Positions 1-12,614 of a stretch of DNA of 64,000 bases are shown here, piece after piece. The number at the start of each line of letters is the position of its first letter. Positions within the stretch are counted from its first letter, which is position 1. The DNA comes from Limonium bicolor. Lineage: Eukaryota > Streptophyta > Magnoliopsida > Caryophyllales > Plumbaginaceae. Under the pieces are notes generated by a model. That model did no database searches and was not told where the DNA came from. It saw only the letters and a program-made list of their open reading frames with translations. Position numbers and translations under genes: made by a program. The DNA lies in assembly GCA_023374045.1 (NCBI GenBank), contig CM041780.1, positions 172,861,339 through 172,925,338 of the forward strand, written 5' to 3'.

Positions 1-882
1 TCTCAGTTCTGTCTCCTCTCCAGCTCTATCATCAACCTCATCCTCTGCCTCTATATAAACCTAGTCCTTCTACCATAAATAAACTGCACCACGACGGGAG
101 ACTGAAGAAATCATTCACCACACTCATCCATTCTCTTCCATTCATTTTTTCCCGTAACACCACAACACCCCATACTCACGCAGAAACAAAAGAAATAGAA
201 GAGCAGACCCGCTCTTTCTCTGAATTAATGTCTAAATCTATCTGTGCTATCTTCTTATTCCCGTTAATGTCTGAGTAATTTTCATTTGTATCCTAGGATG
301 GGGGTTTGATTCTAATATTACGTAAAACAGTATTTATCACCTGTCTCTCTTGTTAAACCTATTTTAATTCCTTTCAGCAAATATTGTTAAATGCTTTGCG
401 TGACAAACAACTGCATTTTAATGGTAACTATCAACATATGATTTTGAGATAGTCTAAGTACCACAAAGGAATTAACCTTGGTATTTACATTCCGGATTGA
501 GCAGGAAAATACTGAGGCTATAACTAAGAGTTCGTAACTGACAATTATTAACTCTAATAGACAATAAATAATTGAGACAAGGTTATAAATCTGTTTAAGT
601 AATTTAGGTAATTCCCCCGCTATCCTATGATACCTTTTTCCATCCACATCAACTAATTTACCTGTTTTTACTGTTTTTAATATTTCTGTACTAATCCAAC
701 AACAAATCAAGCTTGCCTCCGGCTAAACCCCTTTTTTTTTACAGTTTTTATTAACTACCAGGACTAGGATAATTGAACAATTTCCCTGTGGATACGACAC
801 TTGTTATACTACTCCGAATAGGTGCACTTGCCTATTAGTTTGCTATAAATTATATATATTAACGTGTAGTTTTATCCCAACA
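1..882 (+). mobile_element. Right end of an Athila-like LTR (partial, inferred)
   Basis: The stretch has no convincing gene. It holds a TATA-like box (ctatataaac, 51-60). Near 781-840 it has the segment TTCCCTGTGGATACGACAC followed by GTGCACTTGCCTAT, which resembles the block just upstream of the 3' end of Athila-type Ty3/gypsy LTRs. It ends in CA at 881-882, just before sequence that aligns with the ends of the other LTRs in this window. I read it as an LTR nested in another LTR, with its left end outside the window. The assignment rests on remembered family features, so it is tentative. Confidence 0.35.
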
Positions 883-976
883 TTTAACACTTCTTCTAAT
901 GTTTCTAAGGCACGTTCTAGCCTTAGTATATCCTAATTAGATAGTTCATTAATATATTAAGGTTTGGGGTATTTCA
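883..976 (-). mobile_element. Terminal piece of a chromovirus-family LTR
   Basis: The last 60 bases (ttaatatattaaggtttggg then gtatttca) match the right end of the solo LTR at 37723 and closely resemble the LTR ends at 7931 and 17335. Copia coding sequence resumes at once at 977. This is therefore the edge of an LTR of the TGTAACACC...GGTATTTCA family inserted into the copia element in the same - orientation as its relatives. The rest is interrupted by, or lies beyond, the Athila-like piece on its left. The target duplication would be CACCC (977-981), but the left copy is not visible. Confidence 0.6.
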
Positions 977-1280
977 CACCCACAGCTTGTTAAATTCATA
1001 GGGGAAATCAAGATTGGTCCTCTGATTAGATTAAAACATGTTCTCTTTGTCCCTTCATTCAAATTTAATCTTATATCAGTTAGTAAATTATCTGAGGACT
1101 TAAATGGCCAGTTGTTGTTTGACTCTCAATCCTGTTTGTATCAGGACTTTAAGAAGAACCAACCCGTTAGAATTGGAAAGTTGTACAAAGGGTTGTATGT
1201 CTTGGATTGGTACTGTGGTAGAAAGAATGAAGAAAGACATACATCTTTAGCATGTGAAAATAGGCTTGTAAGGTTTTGAT
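977..1280 (+). pseudogene. Copia polyprotein remnant: protease end and pre-integrase linker
   Basis: Read from base 977, the frame gives a run that includes LIRLKHVLFVPSFKFNLISV and SKLSEDLNG. This is the conserved stretch after the copia protease, where family members read xLxxVLYVPxxxxNLLSVxxL. It continues to a TGA at about 1278. The next domain continues in another frame, so there is a small indel near 1270. No start is present because the 5' part of the gene is cut off by the LTR ending at 976. Confidence 0.75.
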
Positions 1281-2867
1281 TTCCGTGACAAAGTTAGTCT
1301 ATGGCACCATAGGTTGGGACATATTCCCAAGGATAAACTCCTAGATCTTGATCTTATCAATTCAGTGGAGAAAACCAGTCAGCTTGTATGTGAATCATGC
1401 TGTAGATCAAAATCCCATAGACTCCCTTTCAAAAACAGTAGCATTAAGAGCCATGACATTTTTGAATTGATTCATGTAGGTTTGTGGGGTCCATACAAAA
1501 TAAAAACACATGATAAGAATGCATATTTTCTCACGATTGTCGATGACAAGAGTAGAGCCACATGGACCCATCTATGCAGCAACAAATATGAGTCTTTCAA
1601 TCTTATAGTTCTTTTTCTTGGTATGATTGAAAAACAGTTTGGAAAAAGGGTAAAAATTTTAAGAACTGATAATGCCTTCGAACTTGGAAGTTCTCATGAT
1701 GCTGCTGATTTTCTTAAGAGAAACGGGATTTTACACCAAACTACGTATGTTTACACTCCACAGCAAAATGGCGTTGTGGAGTGTAAACATAGACATATAC
1801 TCGAAACAGCAAGGGCCCTTATGTTTCATTCAGGGTTGCCCTTAAAATTCTGGGGAGAAAGTGTTTTAACTGCAACCTACTTAATAAACCGAATGCCTCT
1901 CAGTAGCATTAAGAATAAGAGTCCTTTTGAATTGATTTATGGTGATAAGCCTGATTATCATGAACTAAGATGCTTTGGGTGCTTGTGCTTTGCAAACATA
2001 AACAAGTCACAACATGATAAATTTGCATCAAAATCTGTCAAATGTGTTTTCCTCGGTTATCTACAAGGAAAGAAAGGGTACAAACTCCTAGATTTAGACA
2101 ATAATAAAATCATTTGCAATAGAGATGTTGTTTTTCAGGAAAACCTTTACCCCTTCATGAGTGGTTCGGTTCTGTCAAACAATAATGATCATGTTGCCAC
2201 TGATAATGCTGATGTTTTTGTTTATGAGTCTGATGAAAATGTTGAAAGGAGCAAAAGTTCATCCAGAACAGTGGAACAAAACAATCCAGAAAGGATAGAC
2301 TTGAATATGGATGCAGAACCAGTAGATGCCACTGACAATGAGGACATAAACCCGGTGAACCCAGCAATCTGTCCAGAACCCAATCAAGATGATCTTAGCA
2401 GCAATGAAGAAACACAGACAGAAGGCTCTCTCAGACGATCCACCAGAGAAAGGAATCCACCCAAGTATCTTGAGGATTACATCGTGGGACAAACCTACAG
2501 GGAGCCAGAAAAAGATAAGTCATCTTCTGACCTTTTCTCTCAGATCTTATCAGCTAGAATCTCTAAATCCTCTTGCAATCTTGCTCAAGCATGTGACACA
2601 ACTGATTCTGATTTGAGTTTTGTTTGTGTTTCTGATTGTGATACAATCGTTTCTTCTGATCTTAATGGAGGAAAACAGTGCATGATTTCTGATCAGGGAG
2701 TTGATTATATTTGTTTTTCTACTGAATTATCTGATCAAGTTGAACCCACTTTATTTGCTGATGCTGTTAAAAATCCGAAGTGGGTAGAGGCCATGTCTGA
2801 AGAATTTAGAGCCCTCGATAAAAACAAAACATGGGATATTGTTGACCTCCCCCAGGAAAGAAAATAG
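1281..2867 (+). pseudogene. Copia integrase and linker to reverse transcriptase
   Basis: The frame opens with LWHHRLGH (GAG-pre-integrase, His of the HHCC zinc site) and has CESCCRSKSHRLPF (the Cys pair). The catalytic core follows: first Asp in TIVDDKSRATW, second in LRTDNAFEL, Glu in QQNGVVECKHRH, where family members usually have ERKHRH, so one Arg has become Cys. Then come FWGESVLTATYLINRMP and a C-terminal linker ending at RRSTRERNPPKYLEDY, the usual entry to RT. The frame stops at 2865-2867 because one A is missing in an A-run, and RT continues one frame over. The family function is insertion of the cDNA into host DNA. This copy is not functional. Confidence 0.88.
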
Positions 2868-3231
2868 TTAAATGCAAGTGGGTATACAGAATTAAATACC
2901 ATGCAGATGGCTCATTAGAAAGATTTAAGGCTAGGTTAGTCGCTAAAGGTTTTACTCAAAAATTTGGAATTGATTATTTGGAGACGTTTTCTCCGATGGT
3001 AAAGTTCACTACTATAAAAGCTCTAGTTTCTGTTGCAGTAAAATCAAATAGGAAAATAACTCAATTAGATGTGAACAATGCCTTCCTTCATGGTGATTTG
3101 TTAGAGGATGTATATATGCAGATTCCTGAAGTGCATAAACTAGAGCATTCTGGTAAAGTTTGCAAACTAAGAAAGTCCTTGTATGGTTTGAAACAAGCGT
3201 CTAGGCCGTGGCACCAGAAGCTAAGTGATTT
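2866..3231 (+). pseudogene. Copia reverse transcriptase, N-terminal half
   Basis: The frame shows [57 protein letters not shown] and [19 protein letters not shown]. These are the standard first blocks of copia RT, including the first catalytic Asp in QLDVNNAF. The gene is cut in the block before YVDD by the LTR that starts at 3232, and it resumes at 17336. GATTT is duplicated on both sides, which proves a simple insertion into the RT gene. Confidence 0.9.
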
Positions 3232-6200
3232 TGTAACACCCCATCCAACAACAAATACATAACAACAAACTGCAGCGGAAAACACACCTCATCAAATAAC
3301 TCAACTCGTTGGTGTTACACGCCGTTAACCACCCACGTGGCTAACAAGGCTAATACACGTACATTGTACCGGTCTGATGGGCTAAATTTCCGAGCGACTA
3401 CACATTACTATCCCTTTCCATTAACAACAACAACAACGTACACCTTTCAACTATACCGAGTATTTATAAACTGATGCCGACGACAATTTCGGTCTTACTA
3501 CACCTACTGTATATATACACTTAAATGAATACCCATGTACAATGACTACCCCGTCCTACTCTCGAACGGCTTCCAGCTCTCTGTACCTGAAATAGGAAAA
3601 GAAGAGAAAGGGTGGCCCCCAAGGGGCTCAGCACCTTTGCTGGTATGGTAATCCCGCAGCCCACATGCTACCGGGCCACGCACAACTAATTGTCGTCTTA
3701 GCATGCGATTAATTATATTTAAATCATGCATGCAACTGTAAACACACAACACACAACATTTCACCTCAATGGGCTCAATAAACGGATAATACATCCTTAT
3801 TTGATAAGTCACTCATGGTATTCATTATTCCTAGAGTGTTTCTCCTCTAATGGAGCTACTTCCTTAATAGACGACATCTACCCATTAATCGGGTTATCCT
3901 TAAACGCCTCTTATCACAAACTGGGATTCATATCCATGATCCACACACTCCATATCTTACAACATATATCATTCCTCACATAGCAAAACTTAACAACACT
4001 TTCACGTTTCAACGTGCATATAATAACATCGCAATCATTTTAAACACCTAACGTATACATATCATAGCATAGCAAGGGAAATTGCATAGCACAATAACAA
4101 CACAAAACACCATAAGATCGGTTCACACAAGGAACCTTCTACCATAGTTAGTATACATAGTGAGCCTAGAGATTATTGCCAATCTCATGCTAAGCTCGTT
4201 ACTACCTCTTACCGTCCAATTATATCGAACGGTTAACTTAAACCCAAGTGTGTCGATATAGTAATCCCAAGCACACCGAAATAACATTGTATGCCCCTGT
4301 GGCCCGACGTGAGTCAGTAAACTAGCTTGGATAAGCTAAGGGAAGGTCGAAACCAAATTGGAATACAACCTATACATACACCAAGAGAGCCGAATCGGAT
4401 ATGACATCGACTCCCGTCCTCACACGCGTGGCCGGAAACATACGGACTCCTCACCCCCCCCCATTATTACATATATACTTATAAATAAGTAGTTAGAGGA
4501 CCCATTATGGAGCCTACCACATCCCCACACCATACGGTATCATAACCGAGTAAGCACACAAGGAGGTTCACACACTTGCATACAACAACAATATCCAACT
4601 CCTCACACATAGCCGGGTTAGCACGTCCCAAGTTTGGTCGTAACTCCGAATACCGATCTCCCACGTGCTCCTATTCTAGTTAGCTAAGGTTTAAACACTT
4701 ATTTGAGGTTAAACGGTATCGGAGATTAAAGGCGCCACCTAAATGAATTATGTAAAACTCATTACAGTTTTTTCTTACAAGGTGGCAAAAACTCAGAAAC
4801 ACATTGGCAACCAGCCGTGTAATTCGGTAGGACACAGGTTGCAAGAAAACCATACTTCATGTCACGGAGTCCACTTTACCACGTCCACTTAGTTCCTCGA
4901 GCAATTCTCGAACAACTGAAACATTACATGTACTTTTATTAACATCGGGGTAGCATGATTATTTAATGTCTAATGCTTATAACTTTCCCCGTTAACTTAG
5001 TTACATACTTTACAATTTTAACATGTTTCACTCTTTCATTTTACTTACTTTTCACCCACCAAATGATGACTATTACTCACATAACACGTCCTACACAATC
5101 TTATAACATCATTATCCATCATCCCCATCATTAGACATCTTTTAATAACCTAAAACCATGTTTTATAGTGGTCCGGGACTTGGTCCTCTCTTAAGTCCGG
5201 ACCATATGCTAACTCAAGTCTCGGCCTTTTAAAATGGGGTGGTCCGGGACCTTATACAAGGCTAAGTCCCGGACCACATCCTTATGTGACTCCGGCCTAT
5301 TTTACACCCTGGTCCGGGACTTGAACCATGACTAGGTCCGGACCAAAGCTACAGACTTGGTAAAATTGCATTTTTCAAACCTTGTTGCATTATTTTCCAC
5401 CTCCATTAATTGTATAAACTTACCTAATGTTCCTAGGTATATTCTAATGTCCAAATATCATCTTATAACCATAAACAACATTTTTGGGTCCGACCGACCT
5501 TACCGACAGACCTTGCACAAGGTCGGTCCATTCCAGAACACTTTACCGTCAAAATTTTCTACTCCGACCGACCTTGTAAGTTCGGTCGCATGTTCGGTCG
5601 ATTCCAGTAACTTATTCTGTACAGAAAATACAAGCCGACCGACCTGCAAGTCCGGTCCCCAAGGTCGGTCCATTCCAGAAACTAATTCTCGCAGGGTAAA
5701 CTGGGCTCGACCGAACTTGCAAGTTCGGTCGCAAGTTCGGTCTGCCCCAGACCCTTGTTTTCCTTTTTACATTCATCTCCAAACTTCACCCCATATAACC
5801 TAGTACACCCTAACCTCATTTGGGCACTTCAAAACACCTTTAGCCATGTACTAAACTCTTTAAATCACACAAACCATTTATCATTCAAAATTTCTTACAA
5901 AATTCTTAGCACTTGGAATGTTTCCTCCTTAAGACTTCTAAGTGGTATTTCACCAATGATGACCACTACTCCAAGGTGTTTCCTCTACACTTAACATCAT
6001 CTCTCAAACTTCTTTTCTTACTAATAAATCTCCTTTTTCACTTCTTACCTAACCCACCAAACTTACTAAAACACCTAGAACTTCTTACACATTTTCCAAA
6101 TTTGGCCATAGCTTCTCTTGTATATACTCACATCCAAACACTTAGGTTTTTACCTTATTTCATTCAAGAACACCTAAAATCCATCAAACACATTTTATAC

Positions 6201-7931
6201 ACAAACTTCACATTTAGCACTACATCACAATATAGTGCATAAGCTTAAATTGCTTGGCGCTTAGGCCCTTAAATAACATGGCTCTTAGGCCCTTAAATAC
6301 GTTAAACTTAAACACTGAATTTCCACAATATATATGCCTTTGACTTGCAATTACACACGCCAAGACATATGTTCTTTTACTAGTCTCCTTGAGAACACTT
6401 TACTAAGTCATTCACCATTTGCTCTTTAGGTAGTTTAGCAAGCATTATAAGCTCATTTCTCCTAAGGCATTAAACCACATTGAGATAGCATTTACCTCTT
6501 TTCCTCACAAACTTCTTTCTTGTTTCCTTGTTTAAAAATTGGCTAAGCTGAGTTGCTTGTCAACTTCTAAACATTACACAAACAATGTGATGAGTATTCA
6601 AGCTCCAAGCTTAATCTCATTGTAAACCCTAGGTTTTACATTGTTCAAAGAGCATTAAGATAGTTGTTTTACCTTGGTTTGAAGGGAATTGGAATATCTA
6701 CCAAGAGAGGACTCCACCAAGTCCTTGAAAGATTCAAATGGAGCTAGAACAAAGCAACACAATGAGCACCATTAATGGTGATTTTCGGTCAAGGTAAAAA
6801 CATGAAGGAAACTTCATTTTTCTTTGAGTTTCCTTACCTTGAAACAAAGGAGAGTAATAATATGTAGAAACACAAGCTCAAGCTCCTCCCATGGTGATTC
6901 CTCTTGGCACCGAAATGGAGCTCTTGGGATTTTGAAAGGATAGAATTTAAGAGCTTGATGAGAGGAAGAGATTGGTGGTGTTTGTTTTTGATTTGGTTAA
7001 GTGAGCTAAGAAATATTGGCAATGGAAGATGGCATTTGGTGCTGTTGCTGTAGCATCACCGTGAGAACAGAAAGAAGAGAGGTAGAAGACGTTGGAAGTG
7101 AAGGGAAATGAGAGAATGAAGATAAAACTTGCTTTTGGAGATATTTAAGCTAAAAGCAAATAGTACTTTTGCTTTGTCATTACTTAACTTATTTTTTTGT
7201 TCAAATGTGGTGAGTCACACATGAAAACCGGCCCCTTATATCACCTAGGGGTATAATAGTCTTTGTTGACCAATTAAATTACTTATAACCACATATGTTA
7301 CAAACTAGCTTATAAAATCACTATTCACAAAAACAAGGCACATAGAAGTGAAATTTTTGATTTCCCATTGATATAGACTTCCAAATGTGATACTATATAG
7401 TACACATGTTAATTAAAGAGTAATGATGGACATTCAGCCATTCAAAACTCATTTACAAGACAATTTTTCAAAAACGTGCTTTAAGATCCTTAAAGCACTT
7501 TTTGTGTTTTAACTTGTTTTCAAGCTTGGTTTTCTTTGGTAATTGATTTAATATGTTCATTAACATTTATAAGGTATAGGTATGACCATTAGGTCTTATA
7601 CAAATTTATCCCAAGCTTAGAGCACATTTTGTCTTATTGACTTTAAGGTATTTTTTATGTTTTGTTTGGTTTCATTGTCTACCAAGGTTTCCTAAGGACT
7701 TAATTAGCCTTATAAAGTCATAATTAAATATTATCAAGTCTTGGTAGGCTCTTTGGGTCCTAACCAAGTTTCACTCCAAGCTTAGAGCATGTTTTTGCTC
7801 ACACCGTGTCTTAGTGTTTTATTGTGTTTTAACTATGGTTTAAACTATGCACTGATGTTCCTAAGGCACTTTTTAGCTTTAGATAACATATTTAAACATT
7901 TAAACAACATCCCAAGGTTTGGGGTATTTCA
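3232..7931 (-). repeat. 3' LTR of the LARD element
   Basis: It begins TGTAACACCCC and ends GGGGTATTTCA on the + strand and aligns along its whole length with 12615-17335. It follows the polypurine tract in element sense, so it is the 3' LTR. Open frames inside it are not genes. Many differences from its partner are one-base changes in run length, for example in the region near 4200-4330. Confidence 0.93.
5168..5745. repeat. Clustered GGTCCGGGAC and CCGACCGACC motifs in the 3' LTR
   Basis: Within about 580 bases there are repeated, partly palindromic GC-rich motifs in an AT-rich LTR. GGTCCGGGAC with its complement GTCCGGACC recurs at about 5170-5345. CCGACCGACCTT with AAGGTCGGTCCATTCCAGAA recurs at about 5490-5740. 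The same block is present in the other LTR. Confidence 0.75.
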
Positions 7932-7948
7932 ATCTACCCCCCTTAAAA
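7932..7948 (-). other. Polypurine tract of the LARD element
   Basis: The + strand reads ATCTACCCCCCTTAAAA directly after the LTR. On the element strand this is TTTTAAGGGGGGTAGAT next to the LTR start TGAAATACC, which is the standard plus-strand primer position. Confidence 0.85.
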
Positions 7949-10900
7949 GAACTTCGTCCTCGAAGTTCACATTTCCACGCATCATTGGATTAAAATACGG
8001 GAATTACTTCGAAATTAACTTCCATTACCAACCACCCTTTACATCCAACCTCGGACTTAACGGTCCAGGCAACATATCCACATTATACATCACCATATCG
8101 TAACATACTTACACGATTACCTTGGACTCACGGTCCGGGTACCTTAATAACATTACACTTACATAACAACCTCAGACTCTCAGGTCTGGGTAGCAATACA
8201 ACAGTTAGACTCATAGGTCTGAATAACATAACACTTTCGAAACTACCACATTAGGACTCAAGGTCTAAATTAATATTATTACTCATACCAACAACATGTC
8301 TTAGCATGTATAACAAACAGAAATACCTTTTCCATCTCTCCATGGGCTCGAGTCCCATGTTGAGTACATATACACTGTGATCCCGCAGAAACCCGGTCGC
8401 GATGGACACCTTCTGGTCCCCGTTCCTTTGGGAGGTCAAAATAATCACATACATTTTAACATATATTCTCATGTCACCGGTCCGAAGACAAAGGCTCATG
8501 CGTCCTCAGCTCGTGAGCAAGTACTACAAAAATATTCTTTACTAGGTTAAGTATAAGAGAATCTTTATTCAAAATATGAATCGGCTGTTTGGAAATACCA
8601 TTTGAAAATCCTTTTGGAAAACAACACAACTCCAAGTCCAATTTATGCTCTTTGTATCTTCCTTAACATGGTTATTTGTGACCACTTACAGGGAGCTTCT
8701 AGAGTTATCCAACCCTGATGTGATCAGCATCAGTGTTGAACTATCCTTCCCCAATTTGTGTTCGGCTTCCCTTGATCTCATGATAATCAAGTTCACCTCC
8801 CACTTCATTTTCAACCAACAACTAATTCAAGCATATCCATTTCCATCTTTAAATCCTTCTAGTCATAATCATTACATCTCCAAGGGATAGAACTCCGTCT
8901 ATCAATCATCACCCAAATCCAACTTAATTCAAGTTACCTAGGGAATTCAATTCTCACTAGGTTCTATGTCGCTCTCACACCCCTTCATAAATCAAACACT
9001 ATATAAATATATACATATTTTTATCAAAATACGATACATGTTTCACATTTATGCACTGTCGGGGTTTTAGTTCCCCGGGAGTTTCTTTTCCCATCCACTT
9101 GTACTCTCACACACACTGTTAACCAAATAAAACACACTTTCCACAATGGTATTCGCATCTTCTGTGTGCAATTACCACAATTTAACCATAAATGAGTGCG
9201 TATGTTTGTATAACACACACGCCAACCATCATAACAAATTATTTGTGCTATGCACAACACAAATCACGTACACTTGTACGGTAATACACACTAAGCGGCT
9301 TTATGCTCTACCCCCCTTAAAAGGGATTACGCCCACGTAATCAGTCACTGAACATTGGCTTAAAATGTTCTGCCGTCGTGAAGTATTTTAACTTCCACGC
9401 GGTCTGGTACACAATGCGTTTTGGTTAGAGGATTTTAACCATACTGGTGGTTTAATCCCTAAACCAAGAATTCTTATTAGAGTTTATCTAACTCATAACC
9501 GGTTTCGGTCCTGGCCTGTGAGGCTTCTAGGCATTGATGACTAGCCATCTATTCATATTCACAATGTATATTCGGCTTTTGATGCATGGGCTCACTGGCC
9601 TCTGCTGCGCAATTCTGATAATTATAGGGCTAGTTTGCCCCATTCGTTACTGTTACTGAATTGTACATCTCCAATATATTACCCTTATCTTGGGAAGAAT
9701 GATTTCTCAACCGACGCATGGTATCTCTTACCGTTAGCGAATTCGGTGAGTTATAAACTTTCTATCCACTTCCATAACAATCTACTGTGTATACAGTTAT
9801 GTATTTCACAATGATTGACTTGCTTCTACCGACTTACTGTCGGTTGAGATTGAGCTACTATCTAATGCGTAGTGCTCTCTCGGTTATTTCCCACACCTGA
9901 GGTATATTTCATACCGACATTGGGTATTTAGTGCCACTGTTATCACTTATTCTTAACCATACCTCCACATTTGGTTTCGTACAAGGACTCTTCCATTGGC
10001 ATGACCTTGCATTTCCTATGCATTGATCATTATAGTATTATAGGTTTCTTTCTACATCCACCACAATTAACATTTCCCAAATCCTAGCTACCCCACTCGA
10101 TCATTACTGCGCAAGTGCAATACCAAAACACTCAGTCATACAGAGTGCAGAGGCGTAAACTCTTGACAGTAAATCTCTTATGCGATAGCAAATAGGAATT
10201 TTACACCGTGTTTCACTGAAATTCTTATCACACAACACTTGCTTCCGGCTTACTGCTCGGTTCCTTTGCTATCACTTACTGTTGTACCTCCACTAGGGTT
10301 AACGCATGGCTCTGCTCACTCACCATTTTATCATCTAACAATACTCATACAACGGTCGCTCATTGCGCACCGTATCCTTACTCATTATACAACATCAACT
10401 TATACTGCTTTCGCTTTTATATTAGCTTCCGCCATTATACTGGGTTTTGAATACTCTATCTTTTTTTTTGAGCCTTCATGTTCCTTGAGCGTTGTTCGCT
10501 ACTCGTTTAGCATCACCACCTATGGTGGCTGCTATCAGACTTATCACTCTTCCTTTCTACACACTGGTACAAACATTTCCTTTTCGTATTATTCTCATTC
10601 AAATCATTCTGGGGTAATAACAACATGGTCAATTCCTAACATATTTCTTGAACTTGGTCCACACAACTACCACTCTCGCGGTTTCACAATATCGAGAGGT
10701 ATCCCCACTCTTAAAGCAGTGGTTCGTTCTCCGCTCTATTTCCTCGTGTAACATATATTTCTGCAACCGATCACATTACATAACACAAGTTGTTGTGGCT
10801 TATAAGCCTTACCGTCACGATTCCTTCCAAGTTGTCTCTTTGGCAACTTAGGGTCTTACTGTTGAGTAGGTTATCTTCAGCGTTTAATCCGAGTATTTGT

Positions 10901-12597
10901 TTCAACTGTTGCGTTTCAATTATATTGCTTCATCCAACAATGTTTAATCCAAATACCCCTCAAGGACTGCTCTTGGGTGTTATTAAAATATGCCATTACA
11001 TTTGGCTTGCACTTATGGGTACTTTCAGTAAACTACGCCTTCTCCAATGTCTTTATATAACAGTCGGTGCACTTCGCACCTCCTGAATCTTAAATATTTC
11101 CTTGGACACATTCACTGATTCCTTCAGTCTCTTTAATTTAGCTGGGTTCCTTTACTTCAACCATTCATGGTAATCCTTAGCTCTTGTTTGACTTACACTG
11201 CTGACCGTAGAACGGAGTCGACTACTTCCCGTGTTCTGGACTCTACTCGTATACATATATAGGGTATCATACTGATACATTGCTACTTACCCAACTAACC
11301 TATAAATAGGTCTGTCAGGCCCACATGCTCTTATCGGAGTGCGGTCGTCCCACAACACAGTTGGTACACTCGTAGTGTCCGTCACACGCCTAGGCGAAGT
11401 ATTCTGTTGACCACTCCCTTATATTGTCCCGTGACAATATTCATTCCATGCTTCCCGAACTTAATCGAGGGAAAGTTTATCCACTGTTGTATCCTTATCA
11501 ACTGCCCCTGGTTTTACTGGTTTGGTTTAAAAGAAGATTGGAAAGAAGTGTTGGTTTGAAAGAAAATTTTGGATTTGAAAGAAAGAGTTTAGATAAATTT
11601 GGGTTTGAAAGAAAATTTTCATGGTTTCACAACATCTTCTTACCTTAACCATGTCTAGCCCCTTGCTGACTGGTGTACTTACAATTACAGAGGTTAGGCT
11701 AACAGGCCCTTCCACTGTTATGACGATCACATTTAACTTTATGGTACTTTTCCAAGTGCTTTGTAGTGGTTATAAATTTCCGAACAGCCCTGTTATAGCA
11801 GCACTTGCTATGGCAAGTGCGCCATGCTAACTGGCTATCGGTTTAACACATACCGGTTGTGGTATTGTTTTTACCCATACTGTCATCAGTGGCCTGTTGG
11901 CCCTCACTGTCTTGCTGCCTTGATATAACTCTTCTAGGTGACTTTCACTGTCTTCACTTGACGATCATCAACTAGGGTGTTTCCCATTCTGGGAGGCCCC
12001 TTTTTCTTAGTATTGTATTCTCTTTGTAGCCCGTTCCACGTATTTGGGCACTACGTTGTAGTTCCCTTGTTGGTGGTATACGGTTGGGTATTATTTATCA
12101 ACTGTGGTCCCGTAGACATCGTCTCGGGTTCCATTAATCCATTTTTGCCTGTTGCACGGTCGGTGCGTTGCAAGCTGGTTATTCTCGACTGCTCGGCATG
12201 TCGACCCAGGTTGCCGGAAATTCTATTCTCCTATACACAAGATTCTTCATTCTTCGCTATGAAATGTGGTTAACATTATTCAGATGGAGACCGTCTCCGG
12301 GATTCCTAGTTTTCGGGATCTACCGTATGACAGGTTCCCCGTACCCTTAAAGGTATTTAATAACAGCCAGATCGGGTATTCCCGAGTAGGAGAGGACTTC
12401 CATCTCTCTGGCGTTCTTTCCCAAGTTATAAAACAGGGATTGTGGAGGGCGGGAAGGATATAATAGGTTTCCAGTATTCACTGGTAGTTCCTTACTAGCG
12501 TATCTCTCACGCTATCACTCAACCCTTAACCCAAAGTACTAAAATCCTAAGTCGGTACTTCCTAAGCTCGGTAATTCAGTCATCAGAGCGATACTTC
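7949..12597 (-). other. Coding-free interior of the LARD element
   Basis: I see no gag, protease, RT, RNase H, integrase or chromodomain motif on either strand. The open frames present are short and low in information. Visible structure includes a second polypurine-like tract at 9307-9322 and a short array of TTTGAAAGAAA-like units at about 11525-11620. The right end, with a hairpin and primer site, resembles the end of the gypsy interior. It may be a retained packaging and priming leader plus unrelated filler. Confidence 0.7.
9307..9322 (-). other. Inner, second polypurine-like tract
   Basis: TCTACCCCCCTTAAAA on the + strand repeats the border tract at 7932 about 1.4 kb further in. It is followed by a short inverted pair (GATTACGCCCACGTAATC), just as the border tract is followed by ACTTCGTCCTCGAAGT. 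The gypsy copies have the same doubled layout. Confidence 0.6.
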
Positions 12598-12605
12598 GCT
12601 CTGAT
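12582..12605 (-). other. Hairpin overlapping the primer binding site
   Basis: ATCAGAGCG and CGCTCTGAT form a perfect 9-bp stem with loop ATACTT. One arm is the 3' half of the primer site. A stem with a different loop sits at the same place in the gypsy element (52390-52409). Confidence 0.7.
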
Positions 12606-12609
12606 ACCA
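12598..12609 (-). other. Primer binding site (initiator Met-tRNA type)
   Basis: On the element strand this reads TGGTATCAGAGC, the canonical plant sequence complementary to the 3' end of initiator Met-tRNA. It lies five bases inside the LTR that starts at 12615. It fixes the element's orientation as -. Confidence 0.92.
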
Positions 12610-12614
12610 CTTTT

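Noticed and set aside
5357..6242. Open frames of 80-150 codons inside the LARD LTR
   Set aside because: They are not kept in the partner LTR, have no family motif, and the first one runs through the GC-rich repeat block.
10239..10851. 170-codon open frame in the LARD interior
   Set aside because: It lies on the strand opposite to the element, its composition is that of translated noncoding AT-rich DNA, and it has no recognisable domain.
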